Shown: positions 14,476 to 21,004 of the stretch, one piece after another
Numbering within the stretch: position 1 is the stretch's first letter
How the letters are laid out: each line of letters begins with the position of its first letter
NCBI GenBank assembly: GCA_937959315.1
Contig: CALGRC010000171.1
Coordinates: 1 to 21,004 of the forward strand
Length of the DNA: 21,004 nt
Reading direction: 5' to 3'
Origin: an uncultured Clostridia bacterium
GTDB taxonomy: Bacteria; Bacillota; Clostridia; UMGS1810
Program-made: the position numbers and the translations under genes
Notes under the pieces: generated by a model
Told to the model about the DNA's origin: nothing
Database searches by the model: none
What the model saw: only the letters and a program-made list of their open reading frames with translations

Positions 14476-15480
14476 TTAAGCCTCTTCCCCATATGGAATC
14501 CCAAAATGCTCATATGCAAATTTCGATACCACACGCCCGCGCGGTGTCCGGTTTAAGTAACCTAACTGCAATAAATACGGTTCATAAACGTCTTCAATGG
14601 TTGTTGCATCTTCGCCGATGGTAGCCGCAAGGGTATCCAGCCCCACTGGGCCGCCGCCAAAATTGCGGATCATGGTAGTAACCATTTTACGGTCAATGGC
14701 GTCCAGCCCAATTTTATCAATTTCCAGCCGGCTAAGCGCGGCATCCGCCACCTCTTTGGTGATCACCCCGTCAAACTTGACCTGGGCAAAATCCCGCACC
14801 CGCTTGAGCAGGCGATTGGCAATACGCGGCGTCCCACGGGAACGAGATGCAATTTCCCGCGCGCCGTCACCGGCTATTCCCACCCCCAAAATATGGGCAT
14901 TGCGCCGCACTATGGTCATCAATTCCTCAGTTGAATACAGTTCCAGCCGGGAAATAACGCCAAACCGGTCGCGCAGCGGCGAGGTCATATTGCCTGCTTT
15001 GGTGGTTGCGCCAACCAGTGTAAATTTCGGCAAATCCAGCCGGATAGAACGTGCGCTGGGGCCTTTTCCAATGATGATATCCAGCGCAAAATCCTCCATG
15101 GCCGGATAGAGCACTTCCTCAACGCTATGGCTGAGCCGATGGATTTCATCGATAAACAGCACGTCATGCTCAGATAAATTGGTGAGTATTGCCGCCAAAT
15201 CCCCCGCCTTTTCTATTGCCGGTCCAGAAGTAATGCGGATATTCACCCCCATCTCGTTTGCAATGATGTTGGCGAGCGTTGTCTTGCCCAGCCCCGGCGG
15301 GCCGTACAGCAGCACATGGTCCAGCGCCTCTCCGCGGCTGCGCGCCGCCTGAATGTAGACCATTAAATTTTCCTTTACCTTTTCCTGGCCGATATATTCA
15401 GCCAGCATACGGGGACGCAGCCCTGTTTCCAATTCTACGTCTTCCCCCATCAATTCCCCTGTGACAATCCGTTCTTCCAA
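14476..15480 (-). CDS. ruvB: Holliday junction branch migration motor RuvB
   Basis: A 334-residue AAA+ ATPase that drives branch migration of Holliday junctions with RuvA. Motifs are Walker A GPPGLGKTT at about 60-68, Walker B with DEIH at 111-114, sensor GATTKAG at 157-163, arginine finger region SPLRDRFG at about 167-174, and a C-terminal winged helix with GGGPVGLDTLA and the family end NRTPRGR. I start it at the TTG at 15480-15478: AAAGGAG lies 7 bases before it but only 1 base before the ATG two codons upstream. This also makes the N-terminus MEERIVTGE, close to the B. subtilis form. It is the last gene of ruvC-ruvA-ruvB, 21 bases after ruvA from this start. Confidence 0.95.
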   Translation of the reverse strand: MEERIVTGELMGEDVELETGLRPRMLAEYIGQEKVKENLMVYIQAARSRGEALDHVLLYGPPGLGKTTLANIIANEMGVNIRITSGPAIEKAGDLAAILTNLSEHDVLFIDEIHRLSHSVEEVLYPAMEDFALDIIIGKGPSARSIRLDLPKFTLVGATTKAGNMTSPLRDRFGVISRLELYSTEELMTIVRRNAHILGVGIAGDGAREIASRSRGTPRIANRLLKRVRDFAQVKFDGVITKEVADAALSRLEIDKIGLDAIDRKMVTTMIRNFGGGPVGLDTLAATIGEDATTIEDVYEPYLLQLGYLNRTPRGRVVSKFAYEHFGIPYGEEA

Positions 15481-15501
15481 GCCCATTCTCCTTTGCGCCT
15501 G

Positions 15502-16107
15502 TTACAGCAGTTTTTTCAGTGCCTGTTTGATAATATCTTCAACATCCGTTATGCTTTCTTCCACCATGGAAACCGCCTTCTGCGCCTCGGGCGCAGTATA
15601 GCCCAGCACCACCAGCGCGCTGACTGCTTCGCCGCGCGCGCCGCCCTCGGCAGGGATATCAAAATCGTCAAACGCCCCGGATTCCTGCGATACCAAGCTT
15701 TCATTCTGAATTTTATCCTTGAGCTCCAGCACCACTCGCTGGGCAATTTTAGCGCCAACCCCGCTTGCTTTTTTGATAGTCGCCGTATCACCGGTGACAA
15801 TGCTGAGCGCCAGCTTGGAGGGCGCAGCCACCGATAAAATGGCAAGCGCCCCCTTTGCCCCCACGCCCGAAACGGAAATGAGCAGCTCGAACATCGCCAG
15901 CTCTTCTTTGGTAGAAAAGCCATACAGATCCATAATGCCTTCCTTCACATACAAATAGGTGTGGAACACCGCTTTCGCCCCTACGAATACCGCCTCATCC
16001 TGCAAAGAATGCAGCGAGGTAAAAACCCGGAACCCCACGCCGCTGACGTCGAGCACCGCATAGTTGGCTCCCGTTTCCGCCACCCGGCCGCTGATATAAC
16101 TGAACAT
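15502..16107 (-). CDS. ruvA: Holliday junction DNA-binding protein RuvA
   Basis: A 201-residue subunit that forms the tetramer clamping Holliday junctions and recruits RuvB. It has an OB fold (1-64, with the family's YLYVKEGIMDLYGF at 51-64), two helix-hairpin-helix motifs (VSGVGAKGAL at 79-88 and ASGVGAKIAQR at 114-124), an acidic flexible linker (about 133-155) and domain III (about 157-201) that contacts RuvB, with ALVVLGYTAPEA. The ATG follows GGGGAGG by 6 bases and begins 3 bases after the ruvC stop. Length and domain set are normal. Confidence 0.96.
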   Translation of the reverse strand: MFSYISGRVAETGANYAVLDVSGVGFRVFTSLHSLQDEAVFVGAKAVFHTYLYVKEGIMDLYGFSTKEELAMFELLISVSGVGAKGALAILSVAAPSKLALSIVTGDTATIKKASGVGAKIAQRVVLELKDKIQNESLVSQESGAFDDFDIPAEGGARGEAVSALVVLGYTAPEAQKAVSMVEESITDVEDIIKQALKKLL

Positions 16108-16110
16108 TCC

Positions 16111-16608
16111 CTACCTCCCCAATACCGTCCGGCTGTTCATGCGGTAGGAATGCGCATGGCAAATAGCAAGCGCCAACCCGTCTGCCACATCGTCCGGCTT
16201 TGGTATTTCCTTTAAATTCAAAATCATTTTTACCATTTGCTGTATCTGGTGCTTATCGGCACGCCCATAGCCCACCACCGCCTGCTTTACCTGTAGCGGC
16301 GTGTATTCGGCAATTTCCACGCCGCGGTTGACGGCAGAAAGTAAAATCACCCCGCGCGCCTGCCCCACCTGGATGGCGGTTGTGGTATTGGTATTGAAAA
16401 ACAGCTCCTCCACCGCCACCGCGTCGGGCTGGTACCGGTCAATGATACCCCCCACGTCCTCATAAATGGTTTTCAGCCTCTGTTCCAGCGGCAATCCCGC
16501 CTTGGTAGTAACCGCCGTATGGCCTATCACTGTAAATTGATTGCCGGTATACTCCACCACGCCGCATCCGACAATGGCAAACCCCGGGTCGATGCCTAAG
16601 ATTTTCAT
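16111..16608 (-). CDS. ruvC: Holliday junction resolvase RuvC
   Basis: A 165-residue endonuclease that cuts Holliday junctions by paired nicks, with an RNase H-like fold and two Mg ions. The four acidic catalytic residues are visible: D7 (GIDPGFAIVG), E67 (AVEELFF), D140 and D143 (PDDVADGLALAICH). The start is the ATG at 16608, preceded by GAGG at 8 bases, and gives the canonical MKILGIDPG N-terminus. The frame remains open to an upstream TTG that would add 13 atypical residues, which I reject. It is the first gene of ruvC-ruvA-ruvB and diverges from argG with interleaved promoters. Confidence 0.96.
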   Translation of the reverse strand: MKILGIDPGFAIVGCGVVEYTGNQFTVIGHTAVTTKAGLPLEQRLKTIYEDVGGIIDRYQPDAVAVEELFFNTNTTTAIQVGQARGVILLSAVNRGVEIAEYTPLQVKQAVVGYGRADKHQIQQMVKMILNLKEIPKPDDVADGLALAICHAHSYRMNSRTVLGR

Positions 16609-16641
16609 ATCTGTTTCCTCAATTCTTGTCTGATTTGCACC

Positions 16642-16670
16642 TTGCAATTCATTGCAAACTGATATATAAT
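16642..16670 (+). promoter_or_regulatory. SigA-type promoter for argG, with an inverted repeat at the -35 box
   Basis: TTGCAA (16642-16647), 17 bases and TATAAT (16665-16670). The -35 lies in a perfect inverted repeat, TTGCAAT-TC-ATTGCAA (16642-16657), a plausible repressor site. It matches the ArgR box pattern TGnATWWWWATnCA only in part. Confidence 0.7.
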
Positions 16671-16690
16671 CAAGTTATATTTTATCACAA
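16663..16690 (-). promoter_or_regulatory. Probable promoter for ruvC-ruvA-ruvB
   Basis: On the minus strand, TTGTGA (16690-16685), 16 bases and TATATA (16668-16663). Its -10 overlaps the argG -10 on the other strand, so the two promoters point across each other. The leader to the ruvC ATG would be about 48 bases. Confidence 0.5.
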
Positions 16691-16707
16691 TGGGGAGGAA
16701 AATCAAG

Positions 16708-17919
16708 ATGGCAAAGGAAAAAGTTATCCTGGCCTATTCGGGCGGGCTGGATACCTCTATTATCATTCCATGGCTCAAGGAAAATTTCGACTATGAGGTC
16801 ATTGCTGTGGCCGGAGATGTCGGGCAGGGAGAAGAACTGGAGCCGCTGCACGAAAAAGCAATCAAAACCGGCGCAAGCAAGCTGTACATAGAAGACATCC
16901 GCGAAGAATATGTCCGGGATTTCATCTTCCCGACCATGCAGGCGGGCGCGGTATATGAGGGCAAATACCTGCTGGGCACCTCAACTGCCCGGCCGCCCAT
17001 CGCCAAACGGCTGGTAGAGATTGCCCGCAAAGAGGGTGCGGTGGCCATCTGCCACGGCTGCACCGGCAAGGGGAATGACCAGGTACGGTTTGAACTGACC
17101 ATCAAGGCGTTGGCGCCGGATTTGAAAATCATAGCCCCATGGCGGATGTGGGACATCAAATCGCGGGAAGAGGAAATTGACTACGCGCTTGCCCGCGGCA
17201 TTGACGTGCCAGTAACCAAAAAGGATAACTACAGCCGCGACAAAAACATCTGGCACATCAGCCATGAGGGCTCGGATTTGGAAGACCCGTGGAATGAGCC
17301 GAAATTTGATTCGCTTTTGAAAACCATGGTCACGCCGGAAAAGGCGCCGGATCAGCCCACCTATGTGGAAATTGAATTTGAAAAGGGCATTCCTACCAAA
17401 ATTGACGGCATAGCTTATGGCCCGGTAGAGCTTTTGGAAAAACTCAACGAATTGGGCGGTAAAAACGGCATCGGTATTGCAGACATCTGCGAAAACCGGC
17501 TGGTGGGCATGAAATCCCGCGGCGTTTATGAAACGCCGGGCGGCACCATTTTGTATTATGCACACCGCGATTTGGAATACCTGACGCTAGACCGGGCAAC
17601 CATGCACTACAAAGAACAGGTTGCCTCCAAATTTGCAGAATTGGTCTATGACGGCAACTGGTTTACGCCGCTGCGCGAGGCGCTGTCGGCATTTGTCACC
17701 AGCACCCAGCAAACGGTCACCGGCACGGTACGTGTCAAGCTGTATAAAGGCAACGTAATGAGCGCGGGCGTCAAATCCCCCTATTCGCTCTACAGTGAAG
17801 AAATCGCAACCTTTGACCGCGATGAGGTATACAACCAAAAGGATTCTGAAGGCTTTATCAATCTGTTTGGCCTGCCGCTCAAGGTGCGGGCGCAAATGAT
17901 GCAAAAACATCAGAAATAA
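16708..17919 (+). CDS. argG: Argininosuccinate synthase
   Basis: A 403-residue cytoplasmic enzyme that joins citrulline and aspartate using ATP to make argininosuccinate, the next-to-last step of arginine synthesis. The N-type ATP pyrophosphatase P-loop AYSGGLDTS is at 9-17. Other family motifs are GDVGQGEE, YLLGTSTARPPIAKRLVEIA, CHGCTGKGNDQVRFE, DNYSRDKNIWHISHEG and ENRLVGMKSRGVYETPGGTI. I start it at the ATG at 16708 with GGAGG 9 bases upstream; a frame beginning 18 bases earlier would place the ribosome binding site inside the gene. A strong terminator follows, so it is a single-gene unit although argH lies next to it. Confidence 0.97.
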   Translation: MAKEKVILAYSGGLDTSIIIPWLKENFDYEVIAVAGDVGQGEELEPLHEKAIKTGASKLYIEDIREEYVRDFIFPTMQAGAVYEGKYLLGTSTARPPIAKRLVEIARKEGAVAICHGCTGKGNDQVRFELTIKALAPDLKIIAPWRMWDIKSREEEIDYALARGIDVPVTKKDNYSRDKNIWHISHEGSDLEDPWNEPKFDSLLKTMVTPEKAPDQPTYVEIEFEKGIPTKIDGIAYGPVELLEKLNELGGKNGIGIADICENRLVGMKSRGVYETPGGTILYYAHRDLEYLTLDRATMHYKEQVASKFAELVYDGNWFTPLREALSAFVTSTQQTVTGTVRVKLYKGNVMSAGVKSPYSLYSEEIATFDRDEVYNQKDSEGFINLFGLPLKVRAQMMQKHQK

Positions 17920-17928
17920 CACCGCTGC

Positions 17929-17961
17929 AAAAACCGGCCGTTAAAAAACGGCCGGTTTTTT
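17929..17961 (+). terminator. Strong intrinsic terminator after argG
   Basis: A perfect 14-bp stem, AAAAACCGGCCGTT (17929-17942) and AACGGCCGGTTTTT (17947-17960), with an AAAA loop and a run of six T's at 17956-17961. Confidence 0.92.
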
Positions 17962-18013
17962 CTTGCCTATTTATAAATCTCATGAACAATCTGTTAATTT
18001 TCCCCGTTTGGCA

Positions 18014-18042
18014 TTGCAATTGCCGGCAGGTTAGTATAGAAT
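18014..18042 (+). promoter_or_regulatory. Probable SigA promoter for argH
   Basis: TTGCAA (18014-18019), 17 bases and TAGAAT (18037-18042). The -35 sequence is the same as that of argG, and CATTGCAA occurs at both promoters (18012-18019; 16650-16657), hinting at shared control. Confidence 0.6.
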
Positions 18043-18072
18043 AAAACCAGAACATAGAAATGAGGTGGCCAT

Positions 18073-19461
18073 ATGAAATTATGGGGCGGAAGATTTAGTA
18101 AAAATACCGATGAAGAAGTCAACGATTTCAACTCTTCCATCCGGTTTGATATGCGCATGTACCGGCAGGACATCACCGGCAGCATCGCACACGCAAAAAT
18201 GCTTGGCAAATGCGGGATTATCCCACAGGCTGACAGCGATTTGATTGTCAAGACCCTTGGGGAACTCCTTTCGGATATTGAAGACGGCAAGGTTGAATTT
18301 TTGGTTGACGCAGAAGACATTCACATGAACATAGAAACCATACTGACCGAGCGGATTGGCGACGTAGGGAAACGCTTACATACCGGACGCAGCCGCAACG
18401 ACCAGGTGGCGTTGGATTTGCGCATGTATTTAAAAGATGAAATCAAAACCATCCGTGCCATGGTGGTGCATTTGGAAAACACCCTGCTGGCACTGGCGGA
18501 AGACCATATTGATACCATCATGCCCGGCTATACCCACCTGCAAAAGGCACAGCCGGTGACGCTGGCGCACCATTTGATGGCCTATTTTGAAATGTTTAAG
18601 CGCGATTTGGAACGCCTGAACGGCGCTTATGCCCGCACCGACGTCATGCCGCTGGGCGCAGGCGCGCTGGCGGCAACCACCTATCCGCTTGACCGGGAAT
18701 TTGTCGCACAGCAGCTAGGGTTTTCTGCCGTCACCCAGAATTCGCTTGATGCCGTTTCCGACCGGGATTTTGTCATGGAGCTGGCTGCTGCGCTATCTAT
18801 TTTGATGGTACATTTGACACGGTTTTGCGAAGAGCTTATTTTATGGAACAGCAACGAATTTTCGTTTATTGAAATGGACGATGCCTGCTCTACCGGCAGT
18901 TCCATTATGCCGCAAAAGAAAAACCCGGATGTAGCAGAGCTCATCCGCGGAAAATCCGGCCGGGTATTTGGCGACCTGACCAGTATCCTGACCACCATGA
19001 AGGGGCTTCCGCTGGCTTACAACAAAGATATGCAGGAAGATAAAGAGTGTATCTTTGACGCAGTGGACACGGTCAAATTGTGCGTTCCGGTATTTACCAA
19101 AATGATACGTACTATGAAGGTAAACAAAGACGTTATGCGCAAAGGCGCCAACGGAGGCTTTACCAATGCAACCGATGCGGCGGATTATTTGGTGAAAAAG
19201 GGCATGCCCTTCCGCGATGCACATGCCGTAGTAGGAAAGATGGTGGCTTATGCACTTTCGGCAGGCAAAGCGCTGGATGAATTTACTTTAGAGGAATTTC
19301 AAAGCTGCTCGCCCATAATAGAAAACGACATCTACGACGCCATCCGGATGGAAACCTGCGTCAACGGCCGCTCCATCATTGGCGGCCCGGCAACTGAAAC
19401 TGTGCGCAAAGCGATTGTAAACGGCAAACAAATTATGGGACAGATGGAACAGAATGGATGA
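18073..19461 (+). CDS. argH: Argininosuccinate lyase
   Basis: A 462-residue enzyme of the fumarase/aspartase superfamily, active as a cytoplasmic tetramer. It splits argininosuccinate into arginine and fumarate, the last step of arginine synthesis. The N-terminus MKLWGGRFS is typical. Other motifs are HTGRSRNDQVALDLR at 103-117, MPGYTHLQKAQP at 150-161 (catalytic His region, H155) and the superfamily signature GSSIMPQKKNP at 275-285 (catalytic Ser loop). The length is normal. The ATG follows GAGGTGG. It has its own promoter, since argG ends in a terminator, and is followed 16 bases later by a UspA-like gene. Confidence 0.97.
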   Translation: MKLWGGRFSKNTDEEVNDFNSSIRFDMRMYRQDITGSIAHAKMLGKCGIIPQADSDLIVKTLGELLSDIEDGKVEFLVDAEDIHMNIETILTERIGDVGKRLHTGRSRNDQVALDLRMYLKDEIKTIRAMVVHLENTLLALAEDHIDTIMPGYTHLQKAQPVTLAHHLMAYFEMFKRDLERLNGAYARTDVMPLGAGALAATTYPLDREFVAQQLGFSAVTQNSLDAVSDRDFVMELAAALSILMVHLTRFCEELILWNSNEFSFIEMDDACSTGSSIMPQKKNPDVAELIRGKSGRVFGDLTSILTTMKGLPLAYNKDMQEDKECIFDAVDTVKLCVPVFTKMIRTMKVNKDVMRKGANGGFTNATDAADYLVKKGMPFRDAHAVVGKMVAYALSAGKALDEFTLEEFQSCSPIIENDIYDAIRMETCVNGRSIIGGPATETVRKAIVNGKQIMGQMEQNG

Positions 19462-19477
19462 CAATGGGAGGTGCGCC

Positions 19478-19846
19478 ATGGAACAATACAAAAAAATTAT
19501 GGTCTGCGTCACGCGGCAGAAAACTTGCGAACGCCTCATCAGCGAAGCATATAAACTAGACCCGGATGCAGAATTACACGTCGTCAACGTTATCAAAGAA
19601 GAACAGCACTTTATGCACGACCAAAATGAAGGGGAAGCATTGGAATACCTGTTTGAAATTTCCAAGAAGTACCATGCCGCAATGACAGTACTCAAAAGCC
19701 CAGATGTCTTACAGTCGTTGCTGGACTATGCAAAAGAAAACAATATCGACTGCGTCGTTATGGGGAAATCCCCCACGGAAGGGAAAGATTCTTTCCTTTT
19801 CCGGCTTCAGCAACATCTCAAACATGCAGATTTGATAATACGGTAA
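19478..19846 (+). CDS. Universal stress protein (UspA/KdpD-like domain)
   Basis: A 122-residue single-domain protein with the start of the Usp fold (KKIMVCVTRQKTCERLISEA, then AELHVVNVIKE) and the typical later strand and loop IDCVVMGKSP. The final part (HLKHADLIIR) fits the last strand. It resembles the Usp-like domain of KdpD and related small cytoplasmic proteins. The ATP-binding G-x2-G-x9-G motif of classical UspA is not evident, so nucleotide binding is uncertain. I start it at the ATG at 19478, 6 bases after GGGAGG; the frame is open 24 bases further up into the argH end. It lies 16 bases after argH without a terminator, so it is likely co-transcribed with it. A functional link to arginine is unknown. 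Confidence 0.75.
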   Translation: MEQYKKIMVCVTRQKTCERLISEAYKLDPDAELHVVNVIKEEQHFMHDQNEGEALEYLFEISKKYHAAMTVLKSPDVLQSLLDYAKENNIDCVVMGKSPTEGKDSFLFRLQQHLKHADLIIR

Positions 19847-19851
19847 TAAAC

Positions 19852-19892
19852 CATAGCGCCTGCTTCCCATACATTGGGAAACAGGCGCTATG
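19852..19892. terminator. Hairpin terminator shared by two converging genes
   Basis: An 18-bp stem with one mismatch, 19852-19869 paired with 19875-19892, and a TACAT loop. It follows the UspA-like gene (+) by 5 bases and contains the TAG stop of the kinase-like gene (-). The T-tract is poor on both sides, so it may need a factor or act as a 3' stabiliser. Confidence 0.6.
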
Positions 19893-20400
19893 TTGCAAAA
19901 GGCCGGCGCATAAACGCCGTGAGCTGCCTTTGGTTTTTTAATACCACGGTTTTATCCTGATACCGGCATATCATATCCCGGTTATGCCGTATCGCTTGCT
20001 TAGACCTGCCTTTATATAAAATCCACCATACAAATTCCAGATCGATTTTTTCACAACATCCTTCTGCCATACTTTCGCGTGTTGTATTCCGGTATTGAAA
20101 ATACCTCCGGTATGCGCGCCAAAGGCAATTCCACCGCGAAAACTCCAGGAACACAATATGATCCGCCGCATCCAGCCGCTCCTGTTGATAAAAACCCCGG
20201 TAATTCCCGTCGATAACCCAATTTTCCTGTGCCATAAACGTGCGGACCATTTCACATGCCGCATCCCTATCCCGTACCTTCCAGCCAGGCTCAAACTGCA
20301 CGGTATCCAGATACAGCACCGGGATTTGGAACAGGCTTCCCAAATACTTGGCCAGCGTTGATTTCCCGCTGCCACTGTAACCCAAAACCGCAATTTTCAT
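19888..20400 (-). CDS. P-loop nucleotide kinase-like protein (FlaR/topology-modulation type)
   Basis: A 170-residue cytoplasmic protein with an adenylate-kinase-like P-loop, GYSGSGKST at 7-15, directly after the first strand MKIAVLG. It continues with a LYLDTVQFEPGW motif at about 29-40, WVIDGNYRG at about 61-69 and a C-terminal half rich in Arg and aromatic residues (RWNCLWRAYRRYFQYR). This pattern is typical of proteins annotated as DNA topology modulation protein FlaR or as generic AAA/kinase-like ATPases; the true substrate is not known. The ATG overlaps the sirtuin stop as ATGA, so the two are translationally coupled. The stop lies in a hairpin. Confidence 0.8.
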   Translation of the reverse strand: MKIAVLGYSGSGKSTLAKYLGSLFQIPVLYLDTVQFEPGWKVRDRDAACEMVRTFMAQENWVIDGNYRGFYQQERLDAADHIVFLEFSRWNCLWRAYRRYFQYRNTTRESMAEGCCEKIDLEFVWWILYKGRSKQAIRHNRDMICRYQDKTVVLKNQRQLTAFMRRPFAT

Positions 20401-21004
20401 AGCTGGCCCAGCACCTCCCCCACGCTGCCCTGTAAAAGCAGATCCGCCTTTTTATCATACGGTGTGGGCGATTTGTTCACCAGCGCCAGCTTATGCCCAC
20501 GGTAATAGTTGACCAGCCCCGCCGCCGGATAGACCGACAGCGACGTGCCAGCCACCAGCAGGACATCCGCTTGGGCAATCGCTTCCACTGCGCGTTCTAT
20601 GGTATCCCCGTCCAGTTGCTCCTCATACAGTACAACATCCGGCTTGATGATACCTCCGCAGGTACAGTGCGGTATGCCATCCATCGCCAAAATAGCGGCC
20701 AAATCATAAAATTTCCCGCAGGATTGGCAATAATTGCGGTGGACCGAACCGTGCAGCTCCAACACGTTACGGCTGCCCGCCGCCTGGTGCAGCCCGTCAA
20801 TATTTTGCGTCACCACGGCCCGGCACTTACCTTCCCGCTCCCACTGCGCCAACTTACGGTGCGCTGTATTGGGCTGTGCATCCGGGTACAGCATACGGTC
20901 CCGGTAAAACCGGTAAAAATCCGCCGTATGCTGTACAAAAAAGGTGTGGGATACCATTCTTTCAGGAGGGTAGTCATATGTTTGATGATAGAGGCCATCC
21001 GCAC
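20397..21004 (-). CDS. Sirtuin (Sir2-family NAD-dependent protein deacylase), N-terminus outside window
   Basis: The frame is open to the right edge and the visible part begins ADGLYHQTYDYPPERM, the sequence that follows the family's FRS motif. The gene therefore starts beyond 21004, and the ATG at 20957 is internal. The enzyme removes acyl groups from lysine using NAD. Visible motifs are FYRDRMLYPDAQPN, TQNIDGLH (NAD pocket), LELHGSVHRNYC with the catalytic His, four Zn-binding Cys (YCQSCG and PHCTCGG), IKPDVVLYEE, GTSLSVYPAAGLV and the C-terminal LVNKSPTPYDKKADLL. The missing part should hold the first NAD motif (GAGIS). Its stop overlaps the next gene. It is a bacterial sirtuin; I give no symbol because class cannot be fixed from this part. 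Confidence 0.93.
   Translation of the reverse strand, partial: ADGLYHQTYDYPPERMVSHTFFVQHTADFYRFYRDRMLYPDAQPNTAHRKLAQWEREGKCRAVVTQNIDGLHQAAGSRNVLELHGSVHRNYCQSCGKFYDLAAILAMDGIPHCTCGGIIKPDVVLYEEQLDGDTIERAVEAIAQADVLLVAGTSLSVYPAAGLVNYYRGHKLALVNKSPTPYDKKADLLLQGSVGEVLGQL

Noticed and set aside
16111..16647. RuvC with a 13-residue N-terminal extension
   Set aside because: The longer start is a TTG without a ribosome binding site and adds residues outside the conserved MKILGIDPG start; GAGG lies 8 bases before the ATG at 16608.
20397..20957. Complete sirtuin starting at the ATG at 20957
   Set aside because: The frame continues upstream with family sequence (ADGLYHQ...) to the window edge, so this ATG is internal.

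Overview
The window looks like chromosomal DNA of an anaerobic, probably spore-forming member of the Clostridia (Firmicutes). The evidence is strong GGAGG-type ribosome binding sites, frequent TTG and GTG starts, an IreB-family protein, a rubredoxin plus class A flavodiiron protein pair, a PdaB-like polysaccharide deacetylase, and promoter motifs resembling the sporulation sigma factors E, G and K. I see no insertion sequence, prophage, CRISPR array, rRNA or tRNA gene.

Layout. 1-220 (-): start of a secreted protein running off the left edge, with a long structured leader. 395-1186 (-): PdaB-like deacetylase behind a SigE-like promoter. 1295-1450 (-): an unlisted 51-residue ORF behind a SigK-like promoter. 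1611-3011 (+): rubredoxin and flavodiiron protein, an oxygen/NO detoxification pair, closed by a strong bidirectional terminator. 3058-8638 (-): a compact five-gene envelope cassette, in transcription order MurJ-type flippase, O-antigen-ligase-like polymerase, GT4 glycosyltransferase and two tandem DUF4330-like membrane proteins, with two 4-bp stop/start overlaps. 8717-12435 (-): pheS-pheT-ireB with its own promoter and terminator. 12543-13976 (-): a secreted N-acetylmuramoyl-L-alanine amidase with copper-amine-oxidase-like and AMIN domains. 14129-14415 (-): two tiny basic proteins (44 and 49 residues) in a tight operon with a SigG-like promoter and a terminator. 14476-16608 (-): ruvC-ruvA-ruvB. 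16708-19846 (+): argG, then argH and a UspA-like gene. 19888-21004 (-): a P-loop kinase-like gene coupled to a sirtuin that runs off the right edge.

How they work together. The window mixes housekeeping modules (phenylalanyl-tRNA synthetase, Holliday junction processing, the last two steps of arginine synthesis) with envelope functions (lipid-linked glycan flipping, polymerisation, peptidoglycan trimming and deacetylation) and an anaerobe's oxygen defence. The least expected content is the set of very small genes at 1295-1450 and 14129-14415. Their control signals, together with the one before the deacetylase, resemble three different sporulation sigma factors. This rests on reading motifs by eye and needs expression data.

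Several starts were moved from the longest reading frame according to ribosome binding site spacing: the second DUF4330-like gene, the amidase, ruvB (TTG), ruvC, argG and the UspA-like gene.
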